Below are positions 24,556-33,495 of a stretch of DNA of 64,000 nucleotides, piece after piece. The translations under genes were made by a program, and so were the position numbers. Position 1 is the stretch's first letter. The number at the start of each line of letters is the position of its first letter. The notes beneath the pieces were generated by a model. It was not told the DNA's origin, did no database searches, and saw only the letters and a program-made list of their open reading frames with translations. Origin of the DNA: Hyphomicrobium denitrificans ATCC 51888 (GTDB lineage: Bacteria > Pseudomonadota > Alphaproteobacteria > Rhizobiales > Hyphomicrobiaceae); the NCBI RefSeq assembly GCF_000143145.1, contig NC_014313.1, forward strand, positions 124,001-188,000. The letters are read 5' to 3'.

Positions 24556-24586
24556 GGGACGGGCGGCGATTTGCGCCCGTCCCTTT
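24556..24586 (+). terminator. Hairpin, terminator-like
   Basis: GGGACGGGCG, loop gcgatttg, CGCCCGTCCC, then TTT: a perfect 10-bp GC-rich stem with a short T-run. Probably ends the 23382-24199 transcript. Confidence 0.6.
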
Positions 24587-24700
24587 GCCCTATTGGGTGC
24601 CCGCGAGGGCGGGTTTATGGTTTGGCCGTCATTCTCACCTCCGCTTGAAGCTGCTGGGATGGGATGGTGCGCTAGTTGGGCCCGTAACAGGGCTCACCAG

Positions 24701-24737
24701 AGGCGACTTGGGAATCCAACCTCCCTTGTCGCCTTTT
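24701..24737 (+). terminator. Rho-independent terminator before the late genes
   Basis: AGGCGAC-tt-GGGA, loop atccaacc, TCCC-tt-GTCGCCT, followed by TTT: an 11-bp interrupted stem with a T tail. Together with the hairpin 145 bases upstream it could be the site where a phage antiterminator acts. Confidence 0.6.
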
Positions 24738-24808
24738 GCTTATGGCCAAGCACAGATCAGACGGCAATCGACGCCTTAGACTATCTCTGGGGGGTGGGAT
24801 CAATAATT

Positions 24809-25417
24809 ATGCGCGATAGCGATGTGCGCGAGGCGCTTCGTGCGCGATTGGGGGCCGAGCACGCTGGTGCTTCGGATACGCGTCTCGTTGAAGAGATGGG
24901 CATTTGGTCTGGCACCGTACGCATTGATGTTGCCGTTATAAACGGTGAGCTAAGCGGCTACGAACTGAAGAGCGACAGCGATACCTTAGAGCGACTTCCC
25001 GCTCAGGCCGACATTTACGGCAAGGTTTTCGACCGCATGACCCTCGTTGTCGGTAGTAAGCACGCAAAGAAAGCGCTCAAGATTATTCCCAAGTGGTGGG
25101 GATGTTTGGAAGCGCGGGTATCCGACAACCGTCTTGTGTTGAAGCACAAACGAAAAGCTCGGATTAATCCAGGCCGGGACGCTAAGATCATCGCGCAGCT
25201 TCTTTGGAAAGAAGAAGCATTAGCGATTCTTGACTTTCACGGGCTCGCAGGCGGGTGGCGCTCCCGCCGCTCTGCCGAGATTTTGGAGCGTCTTGTGGAG
25301 CGGATACCATTTGCTTCACTCACGGCGCATGTTCGCGCCGCGCTCAAGGCAAGGCCGTCGTTAGGGCAACGTGTGGCGTGTGATCTCAATATGCCGATTG
25401 AGGCGTCAGAAACCTAA
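24809..25417 (+). CDS. sce7726-family protein (PD-(D/E)xK nuclease-like)
   Basis: 202 residues from ATG 24809 (GGGGTGGGAT upstream). MRDSDVREALRARLGAEH and TRLVEEMGIWSGTVRIDVAVIN, then GYELKSDSDTLERLPAQ and YGKVFDRMTLVVG match sce7726 proteins. Asp in RIDVAV with Glu-x-Lys in ELKSD fits a PD-(D/E)xK nuclease core. Cellular role unknown in the family; genes of this kind often sit in phages and mobile elements. Possible defence, nuclease or moron gene. Confidence 0.7.
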   Translation: MRDSDVREALRARLGAEHAGASDTRLVEEMGIWSGTVRIDVAVINGELSGYELKSDSDTLERLPAQADIYGKVFDRMTLVVGSKHAKKALKIIPKWWGCLEARVSDNRLVLKHKRKARINPGRDAKIIAQLLWKEEALAILDFHGLAGGWRSRRSAEILERLVERIPFASLTAHVRAALKARPSLGQRVACDLNMPIEASET

Positions 25418-25452
25418 ATCGTAAATTCACCTCCTACCCGCAGGAGATTCCC

Positions 25453-26613
25453 ATGAGCACCATTCCCGCGCCCGCCCGCCGGGGCCTGATCCCGGCTGTC
25501 TCGGGTCTGTTTTCAGCAGTCTCGCGCCCTGCTTCCCGGATCAACCTCGATCGCATCGCCATTGGCCTCGTCTTCTTCGCTGGCGTCGTCACGATCCTGA
25601 AGAAGAACGGCGTCGACGTTCCGAGCTTCATGGTGCTGTTCGGCTGCTCGCTCGGCATCGCCGGCCTGCTCTACGAGATGAGCGCCTCCCGATCGATGAT
25701 GCGGGCCTTTTGGGAAGCCAAGCCGTTCTCGATGTTCTGCAACCTCACCATCTGGGTTGCGGCGTTCTCGTTCTCGATCTTCAACTGGATCGGCGCCGCG
25801 GCGGAAGGGCAGGCTGAGAAGACGAACATTCAGAAGGCGGCCTTCGTGCACTCGGCGGATGCGCGCACGCGTCTCGACATGGCTCAGGACGCCTTGAAGA
25901 AGGCCCGCAACGCCGCCCAGGAAAAGCACAATGCCGCCTGGGAGACGATCCCTGTCGTCGATGGGCAGAAGATCACCGACCGGGGGCAGGCCGAAGCGGC
26001 AATCGCCAAGGTCAAGTCGAACACCCGCTACTGGAACCTGACGAACGAGTGCCAGACGACTAAAGGCCCTCAGACGCGGAAGTTCTGCGCCGACTACAAC
26101 GATGCGAAGGCCGCTCTTTCGTGGGCTGATACCCACCCGGCTCTGATCGAGGCGGCTAACGCAGCAGACCAGGACGTGAAGCGTCTCGAGCAGGAAGTCG
26201 TCATCGCCCGCAGCGAAGCGTCGAGCACGAAGGTCGTGACCTCTGAGGATCGCGCCGACCTGTTCATGCTGACGGACTGGGGCGGCATGAGCGAGTCCCG
26301 CGCGCAGCAGTTGACGGGCCTGATCTCGGTTCTCGTCATCTCGGTGTTCATCTCGTTCGGATCGATGCGCGATGAAGCGGCACGCCTGACGGCGGAAGGA
26401 CCGCGCCGGAAATGGTCTTTCCTGTCGCGCACCTATCGTTGGGCTTATCGCAAGGTCTGGGGCCAGGAGCCCGATAACACGACCTACGTGACGAACTACC
26501 TTGATCCGCGTGGGGCGGAAGCGCTAGCGGCAGTAGAACGAGATCGGGAGCGCATTGTCCATGCCGCGCGCGCGGCTCAAGCCCGTCTCAATCCGCAGGG
26601 AGCGTTCGCATGA
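25453..26613 (+). CDS. Membrane protein with extracytoplasmic coiled coil, unknown function
   Basis: 386 residues with a strong GCAGGAGAT site. Helices at ~33-52, ~57-75 and ~93-115, then a ~180-residue coiled-coil/charged region with two Cys (TNECQ, RKFCADYN), a last helix (LTGLISVLVISVFISFG) and a cytoplasmic tail. The order (three helices, coiled coil with Cys pair, helix, tail) matches the protein at 22027-23064. No known family recognised. Confidence 0.62.
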   Translation: MSTIPAPARRGLIPAVSGLFSAVSRPASRINLDRIAIGLVFFAGVVTILKKNGVDVPSFMVLFGCSLGIAGLLYEMSASRSMMRAFWEAKPFSMFCNLTIWVAAFSFSIFNWIGAAAEGQAEKTNIQKAAFVHSADARTRLDMAQDALKKARNAAQEKHNAAWETIPVVDGQKITDRGQAEAAIAKVKSNTRYWNLTNECQTTKGPQTRKFCADYNDAKAALSWADTHPALIEAANAADQDVKRLEQEVVIARSEASSTKVVTSEDRADLFMLTDWGGMSESRAQQLTGLISVLVISVFISFGSMRDEAARLTAEGPRRKWSFLSRTYRWAYRKVWGQEPDNTTYVTNYLDPRGAEALAAVERDRERIVHAARAAQARLNPQGAFA

Positions 26614-26777
26614 ACATTCAGAACATGGACTTCATGCAGATCGTTCACTTGGCCGGGCGCGTCGTGTGCGCGCTCGGCTTGGCGATGTTCTTTTTCAACA
26701 TCAATCTCGGCATTCAGGCGTTCGCGCATCCCGGGATTGAGGTTGCGGCTGCCGGCTGGATTATGAAAAGCCTCTGA
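26610..26777 (+). CDS. 55-residue membrane protein
   Basis: Coupled to both neighbours (ATGA at its start, TGATG at its end). One hydrophobic segment around VVCALGLAMFFFNI. Unknown role, perhaps a partner of the preceding membrane protein. Confidence 0.5.
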   Translation: MNIQNMDFMQIVHLAGRVVCALGLAMFFFNINLGIQAFAHPGIEVAAAGWIMKSL

Positions 26778-28507
26778 TGGTGATCTCGCTCAAGCATAAG
26801 TTCGAGAGCACAGTCCCTGACCAGCCAAAACCGGGACTTGTTCGTCCTTCCAATTGGAATGACGAGCATGACCTCAAGATGTCAGGATCGCGCATTCTCG
26901 GTCGCAAGGATGGGGACGTTGGAACTGCGCAAGAGCTGACGGGCGCCGACGTAGCGGAGATGCTTGACGGTCAATTCGCGACGACTGCCCAGGGTGAGAA
27001 GGCTGATACCGCCGTCCAGCCCGAAGACACAATCGCGCCCGGGAAGGTCTCTCCTTCAAGCCTCGATTCCAGCAAAGCTGCCGAATTTCGCTCCGTCATC
27101 AAGGTCAGTGATACCTACGTCAACGTAAAGGACCATTTCGGCGTTAAGGGCGGTAACGATGCCGGGGACTGGGCGAAAATCCAGGCGGCACTTGATGCTG
27201 AGCCGAAAGGCGACATTCTCTATTTTCCGGCCGACAGCTATGTCGGCACGGTGCCGCTCGTCATGTCGAAGCACAAATCGCTGAAGCTCGACCCGAACGC
27301 CGTATTGACGTTGAGCAGCGCCGTTTCCTCCGATGATCTCTTGCGCATCGCGGTAACAAATCCCGCGTCCAGCGACGTGCGCAACATGATCATCGAGGGC
27401 GGCACTTGGATTGCGGACGCCCGCGCCAACTGCGCGATCAACGTCAACCCGGCCAACTCCACGCCGGGCCAGAACCCGCATTTCGAAACGCATATTCGCA
27501 ATGGGATGATCACTGGCGGCCTCTGTGGCATTCGCATCGGCGGCGCAACACCGGCAGGCGACACCAATTTCAACACGATCGAAGGCTGCAATATCTCCAT
27601 TCAAAGTTCGGGCGGCCTTGCCATCAACCTAGACGGCTGCGCCGACGGGCACCGCATTCTGAACAACCTGATGTTCGGACCCGGGACTGGCGTTCGCCTC
27701 AACCTCGTGCTCGGGGCGTATAAGACGCTGATCTCCGGCAACTGCATCGTGACGCGCGACGGTGCGCTGCTGGTCACGAACGGGTCGAACTGGAGCTTCG
27801 AGAACAACCAGGTCGAGCAGCACGGCGGCACGAATTTGCTAGGTCAGCACATTCAGGTCCAGGGTCTCGCTTACCCGGCGAAGCATTGGCGGATCGTCGC
27901 CAACAATTTCGGCGGCGGCAGTGACGTAAACTATTCAATTTGGCTGATGAATTCTATCGCAGGTTTGATCGATGAAAATCAAATGCAGCTCTGCGCTATC
28001 GCGGACGTTGGTCTGGTCGATGGCGGTGACGGGTATGCACCAAGATACAACACGATTGGAGCGCGTAACACGTTCCGCGGCGCGCGCTCGATCCGGAGCG
28101 ATCAGACTGACGCCAGCCGCCGCATGATCCTTGACGTAAGCCCAGGTATCAACAAAGACAAAGGCATTTGGCGCAGCGCTTCCGGACTGACGTACTCGAA
28201 CAGTTGGGCGCAGAGCAATCTGCGACGCATGGTCGACGAGCACGGCATCCTTCATTGGGAAGGCGCGCTGAGCGGCGGAACGACATCGGCAGATACCGTC
28301 ATTCTTGCAGCTGGCCAGTTGCCGGCCTGTGAACGCCCCATCGATACGACCGTGCGCGCACCGGTCGGAACTGCCAGCGGTGTTGGCCAGATTGAGTTCG
28401 GGACCGATGGCGGGCTGATCGTCAGATCGTTGCCCGCGGCAAGTCCTGTGCTGAGCGGAGTCAGCTACCCAGTCAAATGGTGGGATACGTACGAGGCGAC
28501 GCCGTAA
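26777..28507 (+). CDS. Tailspike-like protein with right-handed beta-helix
   Basis: 576 residues. A head-binding-like N-terminal part (~1-115, NWNDEHDLK and SRILGRKDGDVG) is followed by the pectate-lyase-superfamily entry VKDHFGVKGGNDAGDWAKIQ and repeated beta-helix turns (NTIEGCNIS, NNLMFGPGTG, SGNCIV, ENNQVEQ) to ~450, then a C-terminal beta domain. Such spikes bind and often cleave surface polysaccharide. Unusually it lies before the terminase genes. Confidence 0.8.
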   Translation: MVISLKHKFESTVPDQPKPGLVRPSNWNDEHDLKMSGSRILGRKDGDVGTAQELTGADVAEMLDGQFATTAQGEKADTAVQPEDTIAPGKVSPSSLDSSKAAEFRSVIKVSDTYVNVKDHFGVKGGNDAGDWAKIQAALDAEPKGDILYFPADSYVGTVPLVMSKHKSLKLDPNAVLTLSSAVSSDDLLRIAVTNPASSDVRNMIIEGGTWIADARANCAINVNPANSTPGQNPHFETHIRNGMITGGLCGIRIGGATPAGDTNFNTIEGCNISIQSSGGLAINLDGCADGHRILNNLMFGPGTGVRLNLVLGAYKTLISGNCIVTRDGALLVTNGSNWSFENNQVEQHGGTNLLGQHIQVQGLAYPAKHWRIVANNFGGGSDVNYSIWLMNSIAGLIDENQMQLCAIADVGLVDGGDGYAPRYNTIGARNTFRGARSIRSDQTDASRRMILDVSPGINKDKGIWRSASGLTYSNSWAQSNLRRMVDEHGILHWEGALSGGTTSADTVILAAGQLPACERPIDTTVRAPVGTASGVGQIEFGTDGGLIVRSLPAASPVLSGVSYPVKWWDTYEATP

Positions 28508-28510
28508 CAA

Positions 28511-28702
28511 ATGGCAGACAACACGGCCTTTCAGCCAGACGCCTTCCAGTTCGACGCCTTCCAGATCTTCGATGAAGATTTTGCTGATCTTCCTGCAAAG
28601 GTCACTGCGTCAGGCGCCGCAGTCGGGAAAGCAAAGATGAATGCGAGCCCGGTTCTGGATATCCAAGCTAGCGGCGCTCCTGGTCTCTGGAAGGTGAGAT
28701 AG
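28511..28702 (+). CDS. Small virion-region protein with FQxDAFQ repeats
   Basis: 63 residues. The N-terminus has FQPDAFQFDAFQIFD, a short repeat typical of small phage structural-region proteins. Three bases after the spike gene. Function unknown. Confidence 0.55.
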   Translation: MADNTAFQPDAFQFDAFQIFDEDFADLPAKVTASGAAVGKAKMNASPVLDIQASGAPGLWKVR

Positions 28703-29041
28703 ATGCTCGCGCCATCGAAATACTTCGTAGGGGCCGCAGTGAGGCTATCGGCTTCGTTCACCGATTCCGATGTCACGCCGTCTGATCCGGATACTGTCAC
28801 CCTCAAGCTCCGGTCTCCGAGCTGCCAGTCATTCACCTACGTCTACGGCACTGATGCCAACGTCACGAGGCAATCGGCCGGCAACTATGCGGCAATCGTT
28901 ACGCCCAATTGTGCCGGGCGCTGGTTCACACGCTGGGAGGGCACCGATCCTGACGGCAACGTGATTGCAATAGAGGGCAACTTCAACGTCCAGGCCTCAC
29001 GCTTTGCGGGCCATGACTGTTGCTGCAGGGATTACAGATGA
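28703..29041 (+). CDS. Ig-like small phage protein
   Basis: 112 residues. Beta-rich (GAAVRLSASFTDSD, DTVTLKLRSP, GRWFTRWEGTDPDGN), resembling a small Ig-like or decoration domain; a Cys cluster ends it (HDCCCRDYR). Directly precedes terminase. Confidence 0.55.
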   Translation: MLAPSKYFVGAAVRLSASFTDSDVTPSDPDTVTLKLRSPSCQSFTYVYGTDANVTRQSAGNYAAIVTPNCAGRWFTRWEGTDPDGNVIAIEGNFNVQASRFAGHDCCCRDYR

Positions 29042-29445
29042 TGCTCGACCCCGCCAGAGAGCGGTTTGTCCAAGAATATCACGCTACCGGTAATGCGTCG
29101 GAAGCCTTTCGCAGGGCAAAGCCGGCAGCGGTGAATTGGAAGGATACGACCGTTCATCCGAGGGCATCAAAGATGCTGGCTGAAGACAAGGTTCAGACAA
29201 GGCTTCATGAACTTCAGGCAGAAGCCCGCGAAAAGCACAACGTGACGATTGAAAGTCTCACGATAGAGCTCGAAGAGGCCCGCAACTTGGCAAAGCAGGA
29301 AGGCCAAGCCAGCGCCGCCGTGTCGGCAACTATGGGCAAAGCCAAGCTTCATGGGTTGGTCGTCGACAAGAACGAACTGACTGGCAAAGACGGCGCCCCG
29401 CTAGTCCCCGTGTTGAATGTCAGTCTCTCCCGAAATCAACCTTGA
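29038..29445 (+). CDS. terS: Terminase small subunit
   Basis: 135 residues from ATG 29038 (overlaps the previous stop). MMLDPARERFVQEYHATGNA and SEAFRRAKP form the HTH of terminase_2-type small subunits; a coiled-coil follows (RLHELQAEAREKHNVTIESL). Binds the packaging site and recruits the large subunit, whose gene overlaps by 29 bases. Confidence 0.85.
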   Translation: MMLDPARERFVQEYHATGNASEAFRRAKPAAVNWKDTTVHPRASKMLAEDKVQTRLHELQAEAREKHNVTIESLTIELEEARNLAKQEGQASAAVSATMGKAKLHGLVVDKNELTGKDGAPLVPVLNVSLSRNQP

Positions 29446-30919
29446 ACTCCATCCGAAGCAAGCCTTAGCGCTTGAAACGGATGCGACAGAGGTTCTGTAC
29501 GGGGGTGCTGCAGGCGGGGGAAAATCGCACCTTATGCGTGTCGCGGCAACGCTCTGGTGCTCTGCGATACCAGGATTGCAGGTCTATCTGTTCCGCCGCG
29601 TTCGCGAAGATCTGATCAAGAACCACATGGAGGGCCCGAAAGGCTTTCGCGCTATGCTGGCGCCGTGGGTTCTGTGCGGGTTCGTCCGCATTGTTGATGA
29701 TGAGATTAGATTTTGGAACGGATCGAAGATCTATCTCTGCCACTGCAAGGATGAGAAGGACATCTACAAATATCAGGGCGCCGAAATACACGTCCTGCTG
29801 ATCGACGAACTCACGCACTTCACCGAAAGCATGTATCGCTTTCTCCGCTCCCGCGTTCGCATGGTGGGCCTGAAGCTCCAAGAGGCTTGGAAGCGCCGCT
29901 TTCCCCGTATTCTCGCGGGCGCCAACCCTGGGAACGTCGGTCATCTCTGGGTTAAGTCGACCTTCGTTGATGGTGCCGAAAGCTATGCCGTAAGGGACAT
30001 GGAGCCCGAAGACGGCGGCATGAAGCGCCAGTTCATACGCGCCGTTCTCGAAGACAACCCGTCAATGACGACGGACGACCCTGGCTACGAGCAGAAGCTG
30101 TCGGGGCTGGGGTCAAAATCACTCGTCCAGGCGATGCGATTTGGCGACTGGGATGTCATTGAAGGCGCGTTCTTCGATTGCTGGGCAACTGAACGGCACG
30201 TGATCCGGCCGTTTGCCGTGCCGGAGCTTTGGACGAAGCTGATGTCTGGCGACTGGGGATCAGCAAAGCCGTTCAGCTTCGGATGGTGGACCGTCGTAAG
30301 CGACGACTTCGAGGCCGAGACAGCATTGGGGCGCAAGATCGTTCTGCCGCGCGGATGCCTTGTGCGTTACCGCGAATGGTACGGGATGCAGACAGGGAAG
30401 CCGAACACAGGCTTAAAGCTTACGGCGGAGCAGGTCGCTCTTGGCTTGGTCGACCGCGAGCCGACAACGGAGAAGATCGATTACCGCGTCCTTGATCCGG
30501 CAGCGTTCACAGCTGATGGCGGACCGTCGATAGCAGATCGTATGCGTGATGCAGCGAGAACGAAGACCAGGTCGTTGGTCTTCCGGCGCGCTGACAATGC
30601 GCGAGTTCCGGCTCGCGGAGCAATGGGCGGTTGGGATCAGGTTCGACAACGGATGATCGGCGACGAGGAGGGACGGCCAATGATGGCGGTCTTCTCGAAC
30701 TGTCTGGACTTCATACGGACGGTGCCCGCCCTGCAACACGACCAAACAAGGCCGGAAGACATCGATACGGACGGCGAAGACCACGCGGGCGACGAGGGGC
30801 GGTACGCCTGCATGTCACGTCCGTGGTCTCGGAAGGCGCCAGCACCCACGACGGCCCAAGCCAGCGGCTACAAGCGATTGAACGAGGATAGGAATAGCGA
30901 CGGATGGAAGTCTCGATGA
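29417..30919 (+). CDS. terL: Terminase large subunit
   Basis: 500 residues. Walker A GGAAGGGKS at ~30-38, Walker B VLLIDE at ~130-135, coupling motif AGANPGN. The C-terminal nuclease domain has SGDWGSAKP and YRVLDPAAFTADGG acidic positions. Powers DNA packaging through the portal. Confidence 0.95.
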   Translation: MSVSPEINLELHPKQALALETDATEVLYGGAAGGGKSHLMRVAATLWCSAIPGLQVYLFRRVREDLIKNHMEGPKGFRAMLAPWVLCGFVRIVDDEIRFWNGSKIYLCHCKDEKDIYKYQGAEIHVLLIDELTHFTESMYRFLRSRVRMVGLKLQEAWKRRFPRILAGANPGNVGHLWVKSTFVDGAESYAVRDMEPEDGGMKRQFIRAVLEDNPSMTTDDPGYEQKLSGLGSKSLVQAMRFGDWDVIEGAFFDCWATERHVIRPFAVPELWTKLMSGDWGSAKPFSFGWWTVVSDDFEAETALGRKIVLPRGCLVRYREWYGMQTGKPNTGLKLTAEQVALGLVDREPTTEKIDYRVLDPAAFTADGGPSIADRMRDAARTKTRSLVFRRADNARVPARGAMGGWDQVRQRMIGDEEGRPMMAVFSNCLDFIRTVPALQHDQTRPEDIDTDGEDHAGDEGRYACMSRPWSRKAPAPTTAQASGYKRLNEDRNSDGWKSR

Positions 30920-32955
30920 CTCCAAGCACCGCCCTCGTTCCGGCAGAGGCGCAAGCGTTTACGCCCGACCTTGGCCGCTACCGCAAATGGTTCACGGCCT
31001 ACGAGACGAACAAGTCGGACGAAATCCAAGAGCAGCTTGTCCATGAGGCCTACTACAACAGCACGGGGCACTGGACAGAGGAAGAAGCCCGAAAGCTCAG
31101 GATACGCGGTCAGGCGCCGATCTTCGACAACCGCATCGCGCGCAAGATCGATTTCCTCGTCGGCGTTGAGCAGCGCATGCGCCGTGACCCCAAAGGCTAT
31201 CCGCGCACGCCGAATGACGAGCAGTCTGCCGACGTTGCCACGGCTGGCATGCGCTATGCCTGCGACATCAACCGATGGGACTTCGTAGGCTCGGGCGGCA
31301 CGCATGATGGCCTCGTGCGGGGGATTGGTGTCTGCTTCGTCGGCATCAAGCAGGGCATGACCGGACCTGATCCCGAGATCAAATCCGTCCAGAGTGATCG
31401 CTTCTTCTACGACCCTCGCTCAAAGCGCCCAGACTTCGAAGATGCTCGCTACATGGGCCTGCATCTTTGGATGGACATTGACGACGCCAAGGAGAAATGG
31501 CCGGACAAGGCGCAACAGCTTCAGCAGGTCATCGACAGTGTGGCGGCCGGCGGCATCCTCTCCCGTGTCGATCAGAACCAAGAGACTGCTTGGGCTGAGT
31601 TCGAAAGCCGCCGCGTTCGCGTCGTCGAGTTCTGGGAGAAGACACCGCGGGGGTGGACGTACTGCTACTTCGTCGGCGAAGTGATGCTCGACGGCGGAGT
31701 TTCGCCGTATCTCGATGACGAAGGAAAGCCGGATTGCCCGTACGCGGCATGGTCGCCGTATGTTGACGAGAGAGGCAACCGTTACGGCCCGATCCGCAGC
31801 ATGAAGCCGATGCAGGACGAGGCGAACCATCGCCGGTCCAAGGCTCTGCACCTGTTCACGACCAAGCAGCTGCATTTCCGCAGAGGAACGCTCGAAGACG
31901 TCGATAAGACGCGATCGGAACTCGCGAAGCCCGACGGCATGATCGAGCACGACGGAGATTGGGGCAATGAGGTCGGCATTGTCGACCACTCGATGGACGT
32001 TGCTGGGCAGATGCAATTGCTCGAGCAGGCGCAGGCCTCGCTTGAAAACCTCGGGCCCAACCCTGGCCTGATCGGCAAGGGTGGCGGCGTCGCCGATCAG
32101 TCCGGCCGGGCGATCCTTGCTCAACGTGACTCGGGCATGACGGAACTGTCTCCCGTGTTCGAGCGCAACAGGGACTGGAAGCTCCGCGTCTATCGCAAGC
32201 TCTGGTCGCGCATCAAGCAGTCCTGGACCGCAGAGAAGTGGATCAGGATCACGGACGAGAACGACGCGCCGCAGTTCATCGGGCTCAACCAGTACAACAT
32301 CGACCCTCAGACCGGGCAGGCGGTGAGCCAGAACGTCGTCGCCATGATCGATGTCGACATCATCATGGAAGAAGGCCCGGACGTTATCACGATGAACGAG
32401 GAATTGCTGCAGACGCTATCGCAGCTTGGTCCGAACGCGGTCCCGCCGAAGGTGCTGATCGAACTTTCTAACGCTCCGAATAAGGAACGTCTGTTCAAGA
32501 TGATCGACGAAGCGACACAGCCGGACCCGGTTGTGCAGCAGATGCAGCAGCGTATGGCGCGGCTTGAACAGCTGGTACAGGCATCGACGGTCGACAAGAA
32601 CGTGGCGCAGAGCGAACTCTACCGGGCGCAAGCGGCGGCGGCCTTGCTGACGGCATCGACGCCACAGCAGCAGAAACCGATGATTGACAAGATGGGCAAC
32701 GCAATCCCGCAAGCACCGGCACCTATGCCGAATCTCGGTATCGCTCAGCAAGCGTTGCAGATGTTCCCATTCCACTACGCTCAGCCGACAATCGAGCAAT
32801 ACGCGGAGAACGCGTCACCGCCGCAGCCGCCGGCTGATCCAGACGATCAGCAGCAACCCGGGGAACCGTTGCCGCAACAGAACGCAGCCTTACCGCCTCC
32901 GTCAGGAATGCCGGGCGGACTACCCGTCAACCCACAAATCGCAGGGATGCAATGA
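30916..32955 (+). CDS. P22-type portal protein
   Basis: 679 residues from ATG 30916 (ATGA overlap with terL); an ATG 12 bases earlier is possible. LVGVEQRMRRDPKGYPRTP near the N-terminus, DEANHRRSKALHLFTTKQ mid-protein and a C-terminal Gln/Pro-rich tail match P22-like portals. Forms the dodecameric portal vertex. Confidence 0.9.
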   Translation: MTPSTALVPAEAQAFTPDLGRYRKWFTAYETNKSDEIQEQLVHEAYYNSTGHWTEEEARKLRIRGQAPIFDNRIARKIDFLVGVEQRMRRDPKGYPRTPNDEQSADVATAGMRYACDINRWDFVGSGGTHDGLVRGIGVCFVGIKQGMTGPDPEIKSVQSDRFFYDPRSKRPDFEDARYMGLHLWMDIDDAKEKWPDKAQQLQQVIDSVAAGGILSRVDQNQETAWAEFESRRVRVVEFWEKTPRGWTYCYFVGEVMLDGGVSPYLDDEGKPDCPYAAWSPYVDERGNRYGPIRSMKPMQDEANHRRSKALHLFTTKQLHFRRGTLEDVDKTRSELAKPDGMIEHDGDWGNEVGIVDHSMDVAGQMQLLEQAQASLENLGPNPGLIGKGGGVADQSGRAILAQRDSGMTELSPVFERNRDWKLRVYRKLWSRIKQSWTAEKWIRITDENDAPQFIGLNQYNIDPQTGQAVSQNVVAMIDVDIIMEEGPDVITMNEELLQTLSQLGPNAVPPKVLIELSNAPNKERLFKMIDEATQPDPVVQQMQQRMARLEQLVQASTVDKNVAQSELYRAQAAAALLTASTPQQQKPMIDKMGNAIPQAPAPMPNLGIAQQALQMFPFHYAQPTIEQYAENASPPQPPADPDDQQQPGEPLPQQNAALPPPSGMPGGLPVNPQIAGMQ

Positions 32956-33212
32956 GCCTCGACGCCGAAATGAAACGACTGAGCGCGATTGCTCGGGCGC
33001 ACGAAGTTTACGATTGCCTCGACCGCATTGGCTCCCTCCGTCGGCATCTCACGGCGCTGCTTAGTAATCATGATGCGGCGCTCGCCGGTAACGCCAAGCG
33101 CGACTGCAACGCGTTCTGGCATCGTCTCGATGAACTCGCGCTCAGGGCGGATGCGACGAGAGAAGTCGCCGCGGGCCACGAGCGTCCCTTCAAGGATTAC
33201 AAGCCGGAATGA
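32952..33212 (+). CDS. Small helical protein, unknown
   Basis: 86 residues, overlapping the portal gene by 4 bases (ATGA). Helical with several Arg/His; no family recognised. Confidence 0.55.
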   Translation: MSLDAEMKRLSAIARAHEVYDCLDRIGSLRRHLTALLSNHDAALAGNAKRDCNAFWHRLDELALRADATREVAAGHERPFKDYKPE

Positions 33213-33379
33213 ATGAATCCATCGACCTGTTCTCGCCCCTGTTTAAGGGCAGCGAAGCGGCATGGAAGTGGATTTGTGACGTTTCAAACGGGCGATGGAG
33301 CGAGCCGCCCGAACTGACACCAGAGCAGAAAGCCTATGCCGAGCGCGTCGGCTATTTGCCACTACGTAGACGTGCGTAA
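33209..33379 (+). CDS. 56-residue protein, unknown
   Basis: Starts at ATG 33209 with a 4-base overlap. MNESIDLFSPLFKGSEAAWK start, Arg-rich end. A CGCCGC-ctcaa-GCGGCG-TTT hairpin follows at 33384-33403, a weak terminator or processing site before the scaffold gene. Confidence 0.52.
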   Translation: MNESIDLFSPLFKGSEAAWKWICDVSNGRWSEPPELTPEQKAYAERVGYLPLRRRA

Positions 33380-33495
33380 GACTCGCCGCCTCAAGCGGCG
33401 TTTCGCGACCATCCGCGCGTAATCGGATGAACCTCGCACCAGCCGGGCGACATCGGCTGCTTTCGTGACCAGCAACGATACTGCGGAGAGAGACA

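Larger units (their letters stand above)
24200..24808. other. Non-coding boundary between early and late modules
   Basis: About 610 bases without a convincing gene; short frames at 24244-24523 (minus) lack ribosome sites and resemblance to anything. It contains two hairpins read as terminators (24556-24586, 24701-24737). It presumably also contains the late promoter, which I could not identify. Confidence 0.5.
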
